In this document: positions 43,188 through 56,819 of the stretch, one piece after another
Layout: every line of letters starts with the position of its first letter
Numbering within the stretch: the stretch's first letter is position 1
NCBI GenBank assembly: GCA_037447655.1
Contig: JBBHKE010000672.1
Coordinates: 137,001 to 201,000, forward strand
Reading direction: 5' to 3'
Source of the DNA: Zygnema cylindricum
Lineage: Eukaryota > Streptophyta > Zygnematophyceae > Zygnematales > Zygnemataceae
DNA: 64,000 bases
Notes under the pieces: model-generated
Told to the model about the DNA's origin: nothing
The model's database searches: none
Seen by the model: only the letters and a program-made list of their open reading frames with translations
Translations under genes and position numbers: made by a program

Positions 43188-46100
43188 TGCAATTTTGTGT
43201 CCTCCATTAGACTACAAAATTCAAGAAGCCTCTAGATATTTTTTAACTAACCCACTTCAAGCCACAACCACAACTGCCCAAGAAGGTAAACAAACAGTCT
43301 GATTGCATTCTTGTCTAGCTTAAACTCCTCTGAGTGCATAGCAAAAAAAACGTTGAAAACGGCCAACCAACCGTTAAGTTATGGGGTGGCAAAGATGCCT
43401 ATTTTATATAAACACTTAAGGGGAGAGGTGAATGTATCTCAAAAACACTAAGTCTTGAATCTCTCTAATAACTCTTATCTAATTAGGTACGGACCAATCA
43501 AATTTCTGTACCGTACCAAAAAGTACTACCGCCGGTGTACCATTTGTACGACCAATGTACGACAAGACCATTACGTGGATGCGTGCCTCAGTTTTACTCG
43601 TCCATAGGTTCCTCGGAATTCCCGTGACCAAATGTCATCTCTCCACATGGCGCCACTTCATGCCATGTCACAAAACGCCAAAGTGACCACTTCGCGATCT
43701 TGGTGACGATGTGCGCCGTTGGATAACATCCAAAATGAAATCTCAGCCGTCATAAATTCTTACGCGATATTTGTGTCGTTGACGCAACAAAATGCGTAGT
43801 ATCCATTTGGAAATCGTAACGTACTCCGTACTGTACAAAATTGTATCTATGCACGTTGTATATAGTTTCAACTAAATGAATTACTTCGATCATAAATAAA
43901 TAAATATCTATTAAACCCAATAACATTTAGCACTGGTCATAGACTAATATAATAAAGCTAACTGCTACCGGCCAACTTGACGAACGGCAGGTACAAGGAT
44001 CAAATCCTGGGTTGGTCAAGTATCTTTTTAGTAACCTAGTAAAAATAACCGCGTGTTGAACTAAGGCAACCATGTTCCAACCACTCTCTTTATCCTTCGG
44101 TGACTACAACAAGTATGGTGGCTAGAGAGAGAAGGTGGAGGCATGCTGTCTGCCCTTTTCTTTTCCTTTTTATACTGATATATTTAGACCTTGAAAATAC
44201 TCTATAAATCTAGTAATTTCAACACTCCCCTTGTTTTTTAGTCTAACTCTAACTTCAGTTTTAGTCCACATTTTTCTCTGCAATATTTTAATTTGGGAGA
44301 AGGCACTGGTTTTGTCATTATATCAGCCACCATTTTCTCATCATATCTATATGCAAGATTCACAATCTTATTCTCAACTTTTTTTCTCACAAAACTCAAC
44401 CTTACGTCCATATGCTTAACTTTGAAATGATGTTTTGGATAAGCTGGAATTCTAATGGCTGTTTGATTATCACAAAACACTTCATGCACTCCATTGTTCA
44501 TATACCCCAGTTCTTGCAACAAGGACTTGACCCACATCAACTATTTCACACCAGAAGAAGAGGCCATATACATAGCCCCCATAGTAGACTGAGCATCCAC
44601 CTTTTGTTGCTTACTGCTCCAGCAGCAAGTACCTTCCCCACATACAACACATACCCAGAAGTTCATCTTCTCATAGGTGCATCCCCATAACTAGCATCAC
44701 TCGAAGTAGTGATATCAGTGTGCTCCCCTCCCAAATGCAACCATAACTCTCTGATTCCTACCAGATATCTCATGACTCTCTTGGCTGCCTCCCAATCTTT
44801 CTTCCTAGGATCGTTAAGACTCCTACTGAGGACTCCTTTTACTGCCGCTATGTCCATCCTTGTATAGTTCCTAAAGTAGATCAAACTTCCTACGACCTCT
44901 TTATAAGGTATTAACTTCATAAACTCTCTCTCCTCTGGACTCATGTGATCATCTAAGAATATAACTTCTTCTACAATCCCATCACTTACTTTTTTCAATT
45001 CCATGGGAGTGTCACAATTGTTTGCCCTTTCCATCTGGAATTTCTCAAACATATTACCTATTGCTTCTTTTGGAGTAAGTTTGATAATCCTTTTCCCCTA
45101 TCTCTCTCCATTTGGATCCCCAAAATATACCTTGCCTCCCTTAAATCTTTCATATCGAATCTGCTTCTAAGATCTTTGTTTAACTTAATGATCTTTTCTA
45201 AAGATTAACTTAACACAAGTTGATCAACCTCATAAATTGCAAATAAAATGACACCATTCTCATCTTCAAACATATAGATAGAACGGTCAAAGCTGATTCG
45301 GATATATCCCAGACCGGTGAAAAACTCATGTAGTTTCTTATTCCAGTGTCTGGGAGCGTGCTTCAGTCCATATAAGGACTTTATGAGCCTGCAGAATTTG
45401 CTCTCTTCTCCTTCCTCTACAAATTCCTCCGGCTGCCTCATGAAAATTTATTTCTCTAACTCACCATTAAGAAAGGCAGTCTTGATATCCAACTCGTGTA
45501 TTTCTGTGTCTTCCGCTGTTGCTAGAGTGAGGAGAATCCACACTGATGGGATCGAACAACGAGAGCAAAAGTCTCCTCATAGTCAATTTGCTCCTTTTGG
45601 GTAAACCCCTTTGCGACCAATCGGGCCTTTTATCTCTTTATGGTATTTTCTAGGTTTGGTTTTAGTTTAAACATCCATTTAAAGCCAATCAATTTTTTTG
45701 TCCAAAAGATAATCCGCTAGTTCCCAAGTATTTCCTTCCGTGATGGAGGCTATTTCATTATGTATGGCTCTAATCCATCTGTCTTTCTCCGGACTTTTTA
45801 CTGCCTCGGAGTATGACAAAGGCTCATCTGGGTGAGATAGCTTAGTTACCTTGTGAGCGGCCTATTTTTTCTTAATCCTTTTGCTGCTCTTTCTCCCCCC
45901 TTCAAACTCCGAAGCTGGGATGGAGGGAATTCTTGGATTTCTCCTTATTGTCTCATCTGCTCCCTTATCCATAGAAGCCGGTTCCGGTTCCTCTTCTTTT
46001 GTCTCCTTGAAGTCCATAGGAACATGTGATGTTTTCGGAAAATCTTTTGTGTCTTAGATCTCCCCTGAATTTGCAATACCTGCTTCACTCATGTCCTTTT

Positions 46101-49100
46101 CGAGAAGGACGACGTCCTCCTCACCTTCAGACTCAAATCTGATTCTTATATTCTTAGCATATTTAAAAGAGTTTAATGAATTTCCTTCATCCATGATAAT
46201 TAGGTGTTTAACCAAAAAGATATCTCTATTTGCTAAGTCATAGACTCTATATCCCTTGACATCCTCATCATATCCTACAAAGTATCCAAGTTTTCCCTTA
46301 GCATCTAGTTTCCAATTTTTCTTATCCGTGTCAAGACTATAAACTTGGCTACCGAATACTTTAAGGTGAGAGATATCTAGTTTCCTTCCAACCCATTTCT
46401 CATAAGGTGTCATAATGTAGTTGGCAGAATTAATGGCTTCTGGCCAAAATCTCTTTCCTATTTTCTTGTCAGCCAACATACTGCATGAACTATCTCCTAG
46501 TGTTCGGTTTAACCTCTTAGCTACCCCATTTTGTTATAGATTATATGGTACGGTTTTTTGGTTATAAACTCCCTCATCTCTGAAGTATTCCTCAAACTGG
46601 TTAGAGGTATATATTCCCCACCATTATCACACCTTATTCTCTTAATGGGGGTTCCATGCAACTTCTCACTCCAGGCTTTATATTCTTTGAAGTAAACTGA
46701 TAGTTCAGACTTTATTTTTAGGACTTCTTTTCATTACTCACGTTAAGCTTAAACATTCCTTAACTACCCTCACCTGCCGTGAAGTAAACTTCATCCCCAT
46801 ACTTAACTGTAAAGACTACCTTTTTAGTGAAGGTATCAAACTCTTTGTCATCCAAAACATACGTAGAGACAAGATTTTTACTCTCTTGAGGATTTTAGAG
46901 TACACCTGAGAAGGTGAGTATAGAAGTCTTTCCGTTCACTAAGACTTTAAAATCAACAATCCCACTTGATTTGTTGTAACCACTCTCCCATCCCCATACT
47001 CTATCTCTACATTAGGGATTTTTTTTAGCTTAGTAAAGTAATGCTTATCACAACACATATGCATGGATGCACTGAGTCGATTATCCATTCTTCCTGTGGA
47101 GCTTCCCGAATTGCTCCGAAAGACCACTTCTGTTTCCGAGGGATCTCCTTCACTTCAAAGTCTCGTCAAGAAGAAGCTCCCTATCCTCCTCCTCAGAGGA
47201 CTCATCCTTGGTCTCTCCATTTACTTTTGTGATCACAAGTGCCTTCTTCTTCCCTCTGGAAAAACCCCCTCCACGATTCTTTTTGAGCCTCACCTCCGAC
47301 AGCGTGACACAATCTGTTATCAAGTGTCCCCGCTTCTTGCAAAAATGACTAAGGCCCTTTGGAGAATTCGGTCCTCCAGACTGATCACTTTCCCCTTTGT
47401 ACGATTTCTTTCGATCCTGCCCCTTTCAGTCCCCTCTTGCAGCTAGAGCTTGAATGCTCTTTCCTCCTCTCCTAATCTCTATGGTGTTTTCTTGCACAAG
47501 TATCTTCCGGACCATTATATTCCACTTCTATGAACTATCAGACATTTCGTGTACTCGGTACACTATGTTCTCGTACTCGTTTGGTAACTTCATGATGAGA
47601 GTGTTAATTTTCATTTTCATTGTACCTCTCCACCCGACACTTTCCATCTCCATATACAAACAAGAAAGATCATTACAATAATCAAACATCTTTCCCTTTT
47701 TGTTAGTGTAACTCACTTGCTTCTACTCAGCCAACTGGAGCTTCTGAATAGTACTAGCTCTATAGATCTCCACCAAACTCACCCACAACTCCTTGGCCTT
47801 GTAAATGTGAAGGTGTGGGGTGGCGAAAGCTTCAGTGAGGTGCCTTAGAATGAAGTTCTTGGCAGCTATGTTTACGTTTTCCCACATTTGAGTATCTTTC
47901 TCCACGGTTTACACATCCGCCGCTCTGGTGCCGTGGCAATAGGAGTGAGGGGTGTCTCCTTCCCTTTTCCCTTTTCGGACAAACTGCTGTCCCCATCATC
48001 TACCTCCTCCGTTGAAGCAGTCGGTGCTGTAGGAAACCTTACTCCTCCAAATCTTGGTGGAGTTCCCGAAGGTGGACGTTTCACTTGTCCACTGACGATA
48101 TCCGTGTATCGTTTTTTGCACAAAGCCCCGATCATCATGGATTCCCAATAGATGAATCCATATCTATTGAAGGTGTGCACCCTAGAGGGTGGGCTCATAA
48201 CCTGCAATTCTATGTCCTCCATTGGACTACAGATTTCAGAAAGCCTCTAGCTAGTTTTAACTAACCCACTTCAAGCCAAAAGAACAGCTGCCCAATAAGG
48301 CAAACTGATTGTCTTATTGCACCTTTGTGCAGCTTGAACTCCCTTGAGTCCGTTGGAAAAAGAATTAGTAAAAACGGCCAACCAACCGATAAGTTATGGG
48401 GTGGCAAAGATGCCTATTTTATACAAACCCTCAAGGGGAGAGGTGATTATATCTCAAAAACACTAAGTCCTGAATCTCTCTTATAACTCTTATCTAATGA
48501 GGTACGGACCAATCAGATTATTGTAATGTAACGAAAAGTACTACCGCCAATGTACCTTTTGTACGACCAATGTACGACAAGGCCATTATGTTGACGCATG
48601 CCTCCGTTTTACTCGTCCATAGGTTCCTTCGAATTCCCGCGATCAAATGTCATCTCTCCAAATGGTGCCACGTCATGCCATGTCACGAAACGACAAAGTG
48701 ACCACTCCGGGATCTCGGTGACGATGTGCGCCGTTGGATAACATCCAAAATGAAATCTTAGCTGTCATAAATACTTGCGCGATATTTGTTTTGTTGACGA
48801 AACAAAATGCGTAGTATCCATTTCGAAACCGTAACGTACTCCGTACTTTACAAAACTGTATTTATCCACGTCATATAGAGTTTTAATTAAATGAATTAGT
48901 TTGCTCATAAATAAATAAATATCTATCATACCCTATAGTATTTAGCATTAGTCCTAGACTAATAGGATAAAGCTGACCGCTACCAGCAAATTTGACAAAC
49001 GGCACGTACCAAGATATAATCCTAGGTTGGTCAAGAGTCTTTTTAGTAACCTACTAAAAATAACTGCCTGTTGAACTAAGACAACCATGGTCCAACCACT

Positions 49101-49242
49101 CTCTTTATCCTTCAGTGACTACAACAAGTATGGTGGCTAGAGAGAGAGAAGGTGGAGGCGGGCAGTCTGCCATTTTCTTTGCCATTTTATATTGATATAT
49201 TTAGACCTAAAAAATACTTTATAAATCTACCGAATTTTGACA
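43188..49242 (-). mobile_element. Copia element K (-), degraded but complete in outline
   Basis: 3' LTR 43188-44224 and 5' LTR 48203-49242, about 1.04 kb each. Target duplication aaatt / atatt (four of five). Primer-binding site 48188-48202 (14 of 15 bases as in element A). A TATA box (TATAAAA, - strand) is present in both LTRs at 43402-43408 and 48417-48423. Confidence 0.88.
44225..48222 (-). pseudogene. gag-pol remnant of Copia element K
   Basis: From 48222 down: gag (47528-48222, starting MEDIELQVMSPPSRV), protease (SMHMCCDKHY, about 47030-47060), integrase (46054-46740), reverse transcriptase (45205-45650) and RNase H (44238-45052). Compared with element J, about 340 bp of pre-integrase and integrase are missing near 46725. 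Many stops. The ATG is again exactly 20 nt inside the LTR. Confidence 0.85.
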
Positions 49243-49520
49243 ATATTTGCTACCATCTTTACATCAACTAAATAACACAATTTTATGACTTTGGCAACCA
49301 CCTTTTCTCGAACAAAATGTAGCTTGACATCCATGTGCTTACTTTACCTTTTCTCGAACAAAATGTATCTTGACATCCATGTGCTTCCTCTTAAAATGAT
49401 AGCTAGGTATGGAGGCGATGGGAATGGTTGCGTGGTTGTAACACTAGTTGACCTAGGGTCCAGTCTGTATGTATCATAATTCCTATAAAAGTGCATTTAC
49501 CCATAAGAGTTCTTTGAGGG

Positions 49521-50869
49521 CAAAACTTGTTGTTCTTTGGTCTAAAATAGACCGCAGAAGCGACCCAAACTATCATGCAAGAAGCTAAGCAAAAATAGGT
49601 CGACGAACAATCATATGAAATGCATCCTCCATATGCGTACACAGACGCAACAAACAACATTTAGGGTTTCATGGAATAATCAACATAAATAAACCCTATG
49701 ACAACATCTAAGGTTTGATGGAATAATCGACATAAACAAACCCTAGGACAAATGCATAAATAATGCATATCAAACAAACATAAAATAACATAAATAAATA
49801 ATAACAAAAAGAGTCCAATCTCACATAAACATTAGATAAACAAAAGTATATCAATAAACATATTACACAAATGCATGACCTAATCGGCAACCCTAAAAGT
49901 CTACATCTTCGGTCCCTACTTTTCTAACCAGCATTGATGATTAAATTCCTAACAAAGCTCATTCCTATATATACACTTGTGAGCTGTCAATGAATCACTA
50001 AGTGTCAAAATAACCAAAGTAAATTACATAACTGTCACTAAATCAAACTAATCGTAAGCGTACACCTGAGAGTCAAGCAATCGTAAGCGTACACTTGTCT
50101 ACAAGTATGATATTGTACACACACAAATTAAACTATCAAAACCCTAATTGATCACTTAAATATAAACATCATAATCAACACTAATTTATAATAACGCAAA
50201 AGACAAAACAATGTTACTCCAAATATTTACACCGACGCATCCACATATCCGCGTCATAAGTGACAACTTGCTTAGTCACTTGTCGATAAGTCCACGTAGT
50301 GAACCGACATCGCATATGTACGGTCCACTAGATAATGTGTCATAAAAACAATGTGGTCCCTTAAAAATATCGGCGGACGTCGTCCGCCCTCCACGTGTAC
50401 CTCGAACAACTTGCCGAAATCAATTCGTACGATCCAAATCCTGTCCGTACCGAAATCACGTACTTCGTCATAAATGCGCCTTGTCGCATTTAAGGTACAC
50501 GTCATTTTCGATAAATGCATGTCGCAATAAGCGACAACTTAAAGTACACCTGTCAAATACGACGCTCCGTACCGGCGGCGTCCCATGTAATAAATTTCAT
50601 CTGTCGCATTATGTTTCGTACGTGCGACGTACCATTTTATCTTCGTCGATTATCTCACGTCGGATTGCTTCGCGATCCGCCGTCCATTTCCTCTCACATT
50701 TCGCGCCACTCAATTACTCCATTAATTTTATGTGTACATTTAATTCCCCAATCCATAAATCCTTTCGAACCTCCACAATATATCGCGTAAATGCGTACGC
50801 ACGAAACATCGCGTACGCACGAAACGATGTGTTCGCACGAAACTAACTTTTCAAAAACAACAAAACTTG
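49521..50869. mobile_element. Unclassified 1.33-kb insertion with 9-bp flanking repeats
   Basis: The perfect direct repeat caaaacttg flanks it at 49521-49529 and 50861-50869; the insertion itself is 49530-50860. Its outer bases are TTGTT...AACAA. No coding sequence is recognised. The left half is AT-rich with a repeated segment (atggaataatc...acataaa) at about 49669-49745. The right half carries about three copies of a cgcacgaaac unit at 50796-50842. A 9-bp duplication fits Mutator-like elements, though TG and CA near the ends would also suit a solo LTR. Confidence 0.7.
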
Positions 50870-51148
50870 CTACCATATATTGTTACTCCATTGTTGACTA
50901 CGTTGTGACCTTCTGAAGCTTGTTGCTCGAGCATCAAGTTCCGTTTCCAATTTACAAAACAAAGCTAGTTGTCGATTTTATGATAGGCATGTCGCCATAG
51001 CTAGCATCGCTCCAAGAATGCAGTTTCACTTATTCTTCTCCAAGAACCAGTTTGAGGTTCCATTCCTCCCAAGTATCTTAGAACCCTCTTTGCACCTTCG
51101 TAGTCTGCATTTTATGGATTTTGCAGACTAATACTTAGCAGCAGCAAT

Positions 51149-54100
51149 AACAATTATGTGTCATTCATTAGAGCACAGAATGCAGGAAGCCTCTAGATAG
51201 TATTTAACTAACCCACTCGCAATGGCAACCACTACCCAAACAGACAACCAGATAATGTGACTACACCTCTGTGCAACATGGACTCACTTGATTTCGTAGG
51301 AAAAAGAATCTATGAAAATGCCCAAACAGGCGATAAGTTATGAGGCAATAAAAATGCCAATTTGTACAAACTCTCAAAGGGAGAGGTGACTACGTAGCAA
51401 ACTTTTCTAAGTCCTGATCCCCTCTAATAACTTCTATCTACTAGAGTATAGACCAATCAGATTACTGTACCGTACCAAAAAAGTACTACTGCCTGTGCAC
51501 CTTTTGTACGGCCTATGTACGAAAAGGCTATTAAGCGGACGCGTTTCTGCTTTTCACTCGTCCGTACATTCCTCGGAATTCCCATGACCGAATGTCATCT
51601 CTCCACATGACTCCAAGTCATGCCACATCACAAAACGCCAAAATGACCACTTTGAGATTTTGGCGATGATGTGCGCCGTTGGATTTGCAGCGAGACGCAA
51701 TCTTAGCTGCTATAAATATTTGCACGACATTTGTTTCGCTGTTAAAGCAAAATGCGTGGTATTCGTTTTGAAATAGAGTCTTACTTCGTACTTTTATAAA
51801 ACTTTATCTATGCACGCCGTATAGAGTTTTAGTTAAATGGATTTGTTCCTCCCTATATATATATATCTATTACATACTATAGCATTTAGCATTGGTCCTA
51901 GTCTAATAGGATAAAGCTGACCGCTATCGACCAACTTGATGAACCGCAGGTACCGAGATCAAATCTCGGGTACGTCAGGTATTTTTTTAGTAACCTACTA
52001 AAAATAACTGCTTGTTGAACTAAGGCAGCCATGCATCAACCACCCTCTCTATCCTTCAGTGACTACAACATGTATGGGGGCTAGAGAGAGGAGGTGGAGG
52101 CAGGCTGTCTGTCCTTTTTGTTTTTCTTTTATACTAACATATTAAACCTAGAAAATACTCTTAGAAATCGATTAATTTCATCACTCCCCTCATTTTCTAG
52201 TCTAATTTAAATTTTCCTTTCAACCCGCATTTTTCTCGACAATATTTTAATTTAGGAGAGGGCAGAGGTTTGTCATCATGTCAACCACCATTTCTTCATC
52301 AGGTCTATACACAAGATTTAAAATTTTATTTTCAACTTTTTCTCTTACAAAACTTAATCTTAAGTCCAAATGTTTTGCTTTGAAATGGTGTTTGGATTGA
52401 CTGCAATTGCGATTGCAGCTTGATTATTGCAAAAGATTTCATGCACTCCCTCCTTCATATATCCCAGTTCTTGCAACAATGACTTCACCCACATTAGTTC
52501 TTTTACAACAGAACAAGACGCCATACACTCAGCCTCCATAGTAGACTGAGCAACCACCTTTTGTTGCTTACTGCTCAAACAGCAAGCACCTTCCCTCACA
52601 TACAAAACATATCCAGAAGTGCATCTTCTCATAAGGGCATCCCCATATCTAGCATCACTCCTAGTGGTGACATCAGTGTGCTCCCATCCTAAATGCAACG
52701 ATAATTCTCTGGTTCCAACCAAATATATCATGACTCTCTTGGCTGCCTCCCAATCTCTCTTCCTAAGATCATTTAGACTCCTACTTAGTACTCCAACTGC
52801 TGCCGCTATGTCTGGCCTGTTAGAGTTCATAAAACAGATTAAACTTCCTACAACCTGTCTATAAGGGATAGACTTCCTAAACTCTATCTCCTCTAGACTC
52901 ATCTGATCGTCTAAGATTATCACTCCTCCTTCTACACTCCCATCACTTACTTTTTTCAAGTCCATGGGAGTGGTACAACTGTTAGCATTTTCCATCTGGA
53001 ATTTCTCAAGCATATTACCTATTGCTTCTTTATGAGTAAGTCTGATAATCTTCTTCCCTCTATCTCTCTCCATTTGGATCCCCAAAATATATTTTGCCTC
53101 CCCTAAATCCTTCATATCAAATTTGCCCCTATGATCTTTCTTTAGCATATTGATCTTCTCGAAAGACTTACTTAACACAAGCAGATCATCCACATAAATT
53201 GCAATAAAAATGACACCATTCTCATCTTCAAAAATATAGATAGAATGGTCAGAGTTGATACGGATATATCCCAGATTGGTGAGAAACACATCTAGTTTCT
53301 TATTCCACTGTCGGGGAGCCTGCTTCAGTCGATATAAGGATTTTATGAGCCTGCAAACTTTGCTCTCTTCTCCTTCTTCCACGAACCCCTCGGGTTGCCT
53401 CATGAAAAATTCTTCCTCTAACTCACCATTAAGAAATGCTGTCTTTAATTCCATCTGATGGATTTCCATGTCTTCCGCTGCTGCCAGACTGAGGAGAATC
53501 CTTACTGAGGGGAAACAAACAACTCGAGCAAAGGTCTCCTCATAGTCAATCCCCTCCTTTTGGGTGAACCCCTTCGCTACCAATCGAACCTTATATCTCA
53601 ATGGTATTATCTGGGTTCAGTTTTAGTTTAAATACCTATTTACACCCAATAGGTTTTCTCACTGTGGGCCAATCCGCTAGTTCCCAAGTATTTGCTTCCA
53701 TGATAGAAGCCATCTCATCATTTTTGGCTCTAATCCATCTTTCTTTCTCTGGACTATTCACTCCCTTTGAGTAAGACTGAGGCTCATCTGGGTGAGATAG
53801 CTTAGTTACCTTATGCGCGGCTTGTTTTTCCTGTATCCTTTTGCAGCTCCTCCTTCCTCCCTTAAACTCCGAAGCTGGAATAGATGGAAGTCTTGGATTT
53901 TTTCTCACTGTCTCATCAGCTCCCTTGTCTATGGAAGCCGGTTCTTGTCCCGCTTCTTCTATCTCCTCGAAGTCCATAGGAGTATGTGAGGTTTCCGGTG
54001 AGTCTCTTGCATCTTAGATCTCCCCTGAATCTGCAATCATGGTTTCACTCATGTCCGTTTCGGGAACGACCAAGTTCTCCTCACTTTCGGACTCAAATCT

Positions 54101-56574
54101 GATTCTTATCTTCATTGTATATTTGAAGGGGTCAAATGACTTCCCTTTATCCATGACAACTAAGTGTTTGACAAGAATGATATCTTTCTTTGCTAAGTCA
54201 TAGACTCTATATCCCTTAACATCCTCATCATATCCCACAAAGTATCCAGGTTTTCCCTTAGCATCTAGTTTTTTGTTTTTCCTATCCGTGTCAAGACTGT
54301 AAACTTGGCTACCGAATACTTTAAGGTGTGAGATATCTGGTTTCCTTCTAAACCATCTCTCATAAGGTGTTAATCCATTTATAGCTGAGGTAAGGACTAT
54401 ATTCTTTATGTAGTTGGCCCAGTTCATTGCTTCTGCCCAAAATCTCATTCCTGTTTTCTTGTTTGCCAACATACTGCATTCACTATCTTCTAGTGTTCAA
54501 TTCTACCTCTCATCTACTTTATTTTGTTCCAGGTTATATGGTACAGTTTTCTGGTGATGCACTCCCTTATCACCTAGATATTGCTCAAACTGGTTAGAGG
54601 TATATTCCCCCCCATTATCACTCCTTATCCTCTTAACGGGGGTTTCATGCAGCTTCTCACTCCAGGCTTTATATTCTTTGAAGTAAGTTGATGCTTTAGA
54701 CTTTGTTTTTAGAAAGTAGACTCTAGAGTATGAAGACCAATCATTGGTTATCGTCATCATAAATCTCTTTCCTCCAGTTGAAGGTAATTTTTCTGATCCC
54801 CAAATATCTGTGTGGACCAAATTTAACACTTTCTCACCTCTATATGTGGCGGCTTTGGGAAAGGGAAGTCTATGAGCCTTACCTTGAGCACAACCACTAT
54901 AATCATCCATCATTTCATTATCCCCAAACTGAATGCCTTCTACTAACCCAAGCTTTTTCATTTCCCTCAACTTATCAAAATGCACATGCCCCAACCGCTT
55001 ATGCCAAATCATCAACTTAGGAACACCAACATAATAAACATTCTTCTTTTCATTACTGAGGTTAAGCCTAAACATTCCTTGGCTACCCTTATCTGCCGTG
55101 AAATAAACTTCATCCCTATACTTTGATGTAAAGACTACCTTCCTAGTGAAGGTATCAAACTCCTTGTCTTCTAGCACAGACGTAGAGACATGATTTTTAC
55201 TCAGCTGAGAAACGTAGAGTACATCTGTGAATGTAAGTGTAGAAATCTCACCCTCCACAAAGACTTTCATATCTACTGACCCCACTAGATCTGTAGTAAC
55301 CACTCTCCCATCCCCATACTCTATCTCTACAGTAGAGATCTTTCTTAGCTTAGTGAAGAGTTCTTTATCGTGACACATATGCATGGATGCACCCGAGTCG
55401 ATAATCCATCCTTCCGGTGGAGCTTCCCGAATTGCTTATAGGGCACACTTCTGTCTCCGAAAGATCTCCTTCTCCTCCAGACTCTCGTGAAGAAGAAGCT
55501 CCCCATCCTCCTGATAGGACTCATCCTCGGTTTCTCCTATCCCTTTTGTAACCAAAAGTGCATTTTTCTTCCGTCCGGAAGAACCCCCTCCACGGTTCTC
55601 TTGGAGCCTCAGCTCTGAGAACTTGACACAATCTGCGATGAAGTGTCTTGGTTTTTTGCAAAAATGACAAATACCTTGTGGGTGCTTTGGTCCCCCATAA
55701 TGATCTCTTTCGCCTATGTAAGGTTTCTTCGAGCCCTTCCCCCATCGGTCCCCTCTTGCAACTAGACCTTGAATACTCTTTCCTCCTCTCCTAATCTCCA
55801 TTGTGTTTTCTTTCACAAGTACCATCTTGACCACTGTGTTCTATTCTATGAACTATCAGGCATTTCTTGTGCTCGGTACACTATGTTCTCCAACTCATAT
55901 GGTAACTTCATGATAAGGGTGTTAACTCTCATTTTCATTGTACCTGTCCACCCGACACTTTCCATCACTATATACAAACAAAAAAGATCATTACAATAAT
56001 CTAACATCTTTCCTCCTTTGTAAGTGTAACTAGCTAGCTATTGCGTAACCAACTAGAGCTCCTGAATAGTACTAGCTCTATAGATCTCCTCCAAACTCTC
56101 CCACAACTCCTCGGCTTTGTAAATGTGAAGGTGAGGGGTAACCAAACCTTGAGTGAGGTGTCTTAGAATAAAGTTCTTAGCATTCATGTTTACGTCTTCC
56201 ACCATTTGAGTATCGTTCTCCACGGTCGTCACGGCTGCCGATCCTGGTGCCATGGCAATAGGGGTGAGGGGTATCTCCTTCCCTTTCCCCTTTTTGGACA
56301 CACTGGTGTCTCCATCATCTGCCTCCTCCGCAGAAGCAGTCGCTACTGCAAAAAACCTTACTCCTCCAAATCCCGGCGGAATTCTCGAAGGTGGACCTTT
56401 CACTTGTCCACTAACGATACCCCAGTATCGTTTTTCGCACAAAGCTCCCATCATCATTGCTTCCCAGTAGATGAACCCAGATCTAATGAAGGTGGGCACT
56501 CTAGAGGGTGGGCCTATAACGTACAATATTGTGTCCTCTATTGGATCACAGAATACAAGAAGCCTCTAGATAGA
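51149..56574 (-). mobile_element. Copia element J (-), 5' LTR truncated
   Basis: 3' LTR 51149-52183, internal region 52184-56521, and only 53 bp of 5' LTR (56522-56574) before an abrupt switch to Ty3/gypsy sequence. The primer-binding site at 56507-56521 matches element A at 13 of 15 bases. The T-arm-like hairpin at 51953-51969 has a changed but still paired stem. Confidence 0.85.
52184..56526 (-). pseudogene. gag-pol of Copia element J, few lesions
   Basis: Long open pieces from 56526 down are gag (56053-56526), zinc knuckle CHFCKKPRHFIADC (55436-55834), pre-integrase and integrase core (54503-55384, with HKRLGHVH and RSDNGGEYTSNQ), integrase end (54014-54472) and a linker (53636-53977). 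Reverse transcriptase plus RNase H follow as one 413-codon frame (52360-53601, YVDDLLVLS). About six stops or shifts separate them. It is less decayed than K. Confidence 0.88.
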
Positions 56575-56819
56575 ATTTTGAGGGGCTGGTGGTCCGTAAT
56601 AAGGGTGAAATGTACTCCATAGAGGTAAGTCCTGAAGTGCTGGATGGCCCATACTGCAACGAGTAATTCCCCGTGGTTACTACTATTATTCCCCTCGGCC
56701 CTGTTATTGCTTTGGCTGGCGTAAGCCACTACGTATTCAGCCCCTGCATCGTCCAATTGAGCCAACACTGCTCCCAATCCGAACTTGCTCCAATCAGTGT
56801 AAAGGAGAAAAGGTCGCTG
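56575..56819 (-). pseudogene. Ty3/gypsy RNase H fragment (part of element I)
   Basis: Encodes LGAVLAQLDDAGAEYVVAYA and FTLITDHQPLK, typical of Ty3/gypsy RNase H, preceded by FLLYTDWSKFG. It is the direct continuation of the reverse transcriptase at 62971-64000, with Copia H inserted between. At 56574/56575 it ends in mid-domain against the Copia J LTR, without any gypsy LTR. Confidence 0.85.

Larger units (their letters stand above)
42345..51148 (-). mobile_element. Copia element G2 (-), host of three insertions
   Basis: 3' LTR about 42345-43092, then the 3' end of pol in pieces: 43093-43187, 49243-49529 and 50861-51148. These are separated by Copia K and by the 1.33-kb insertion, and end at Copia J. 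The remaining pieces are RNase H coding sequence with many lesions. The rest of the element, if present, lies beyond J. Confidence 0.7.

Noticed and set aside
49530-50860. Ordinary LTR with 5-bp target duplication
   Set aside because: TG and CA can be placed near the ends, but the adjacent pentamers do not match, while a perfect 9-bp repeat flanks slightly different ends.
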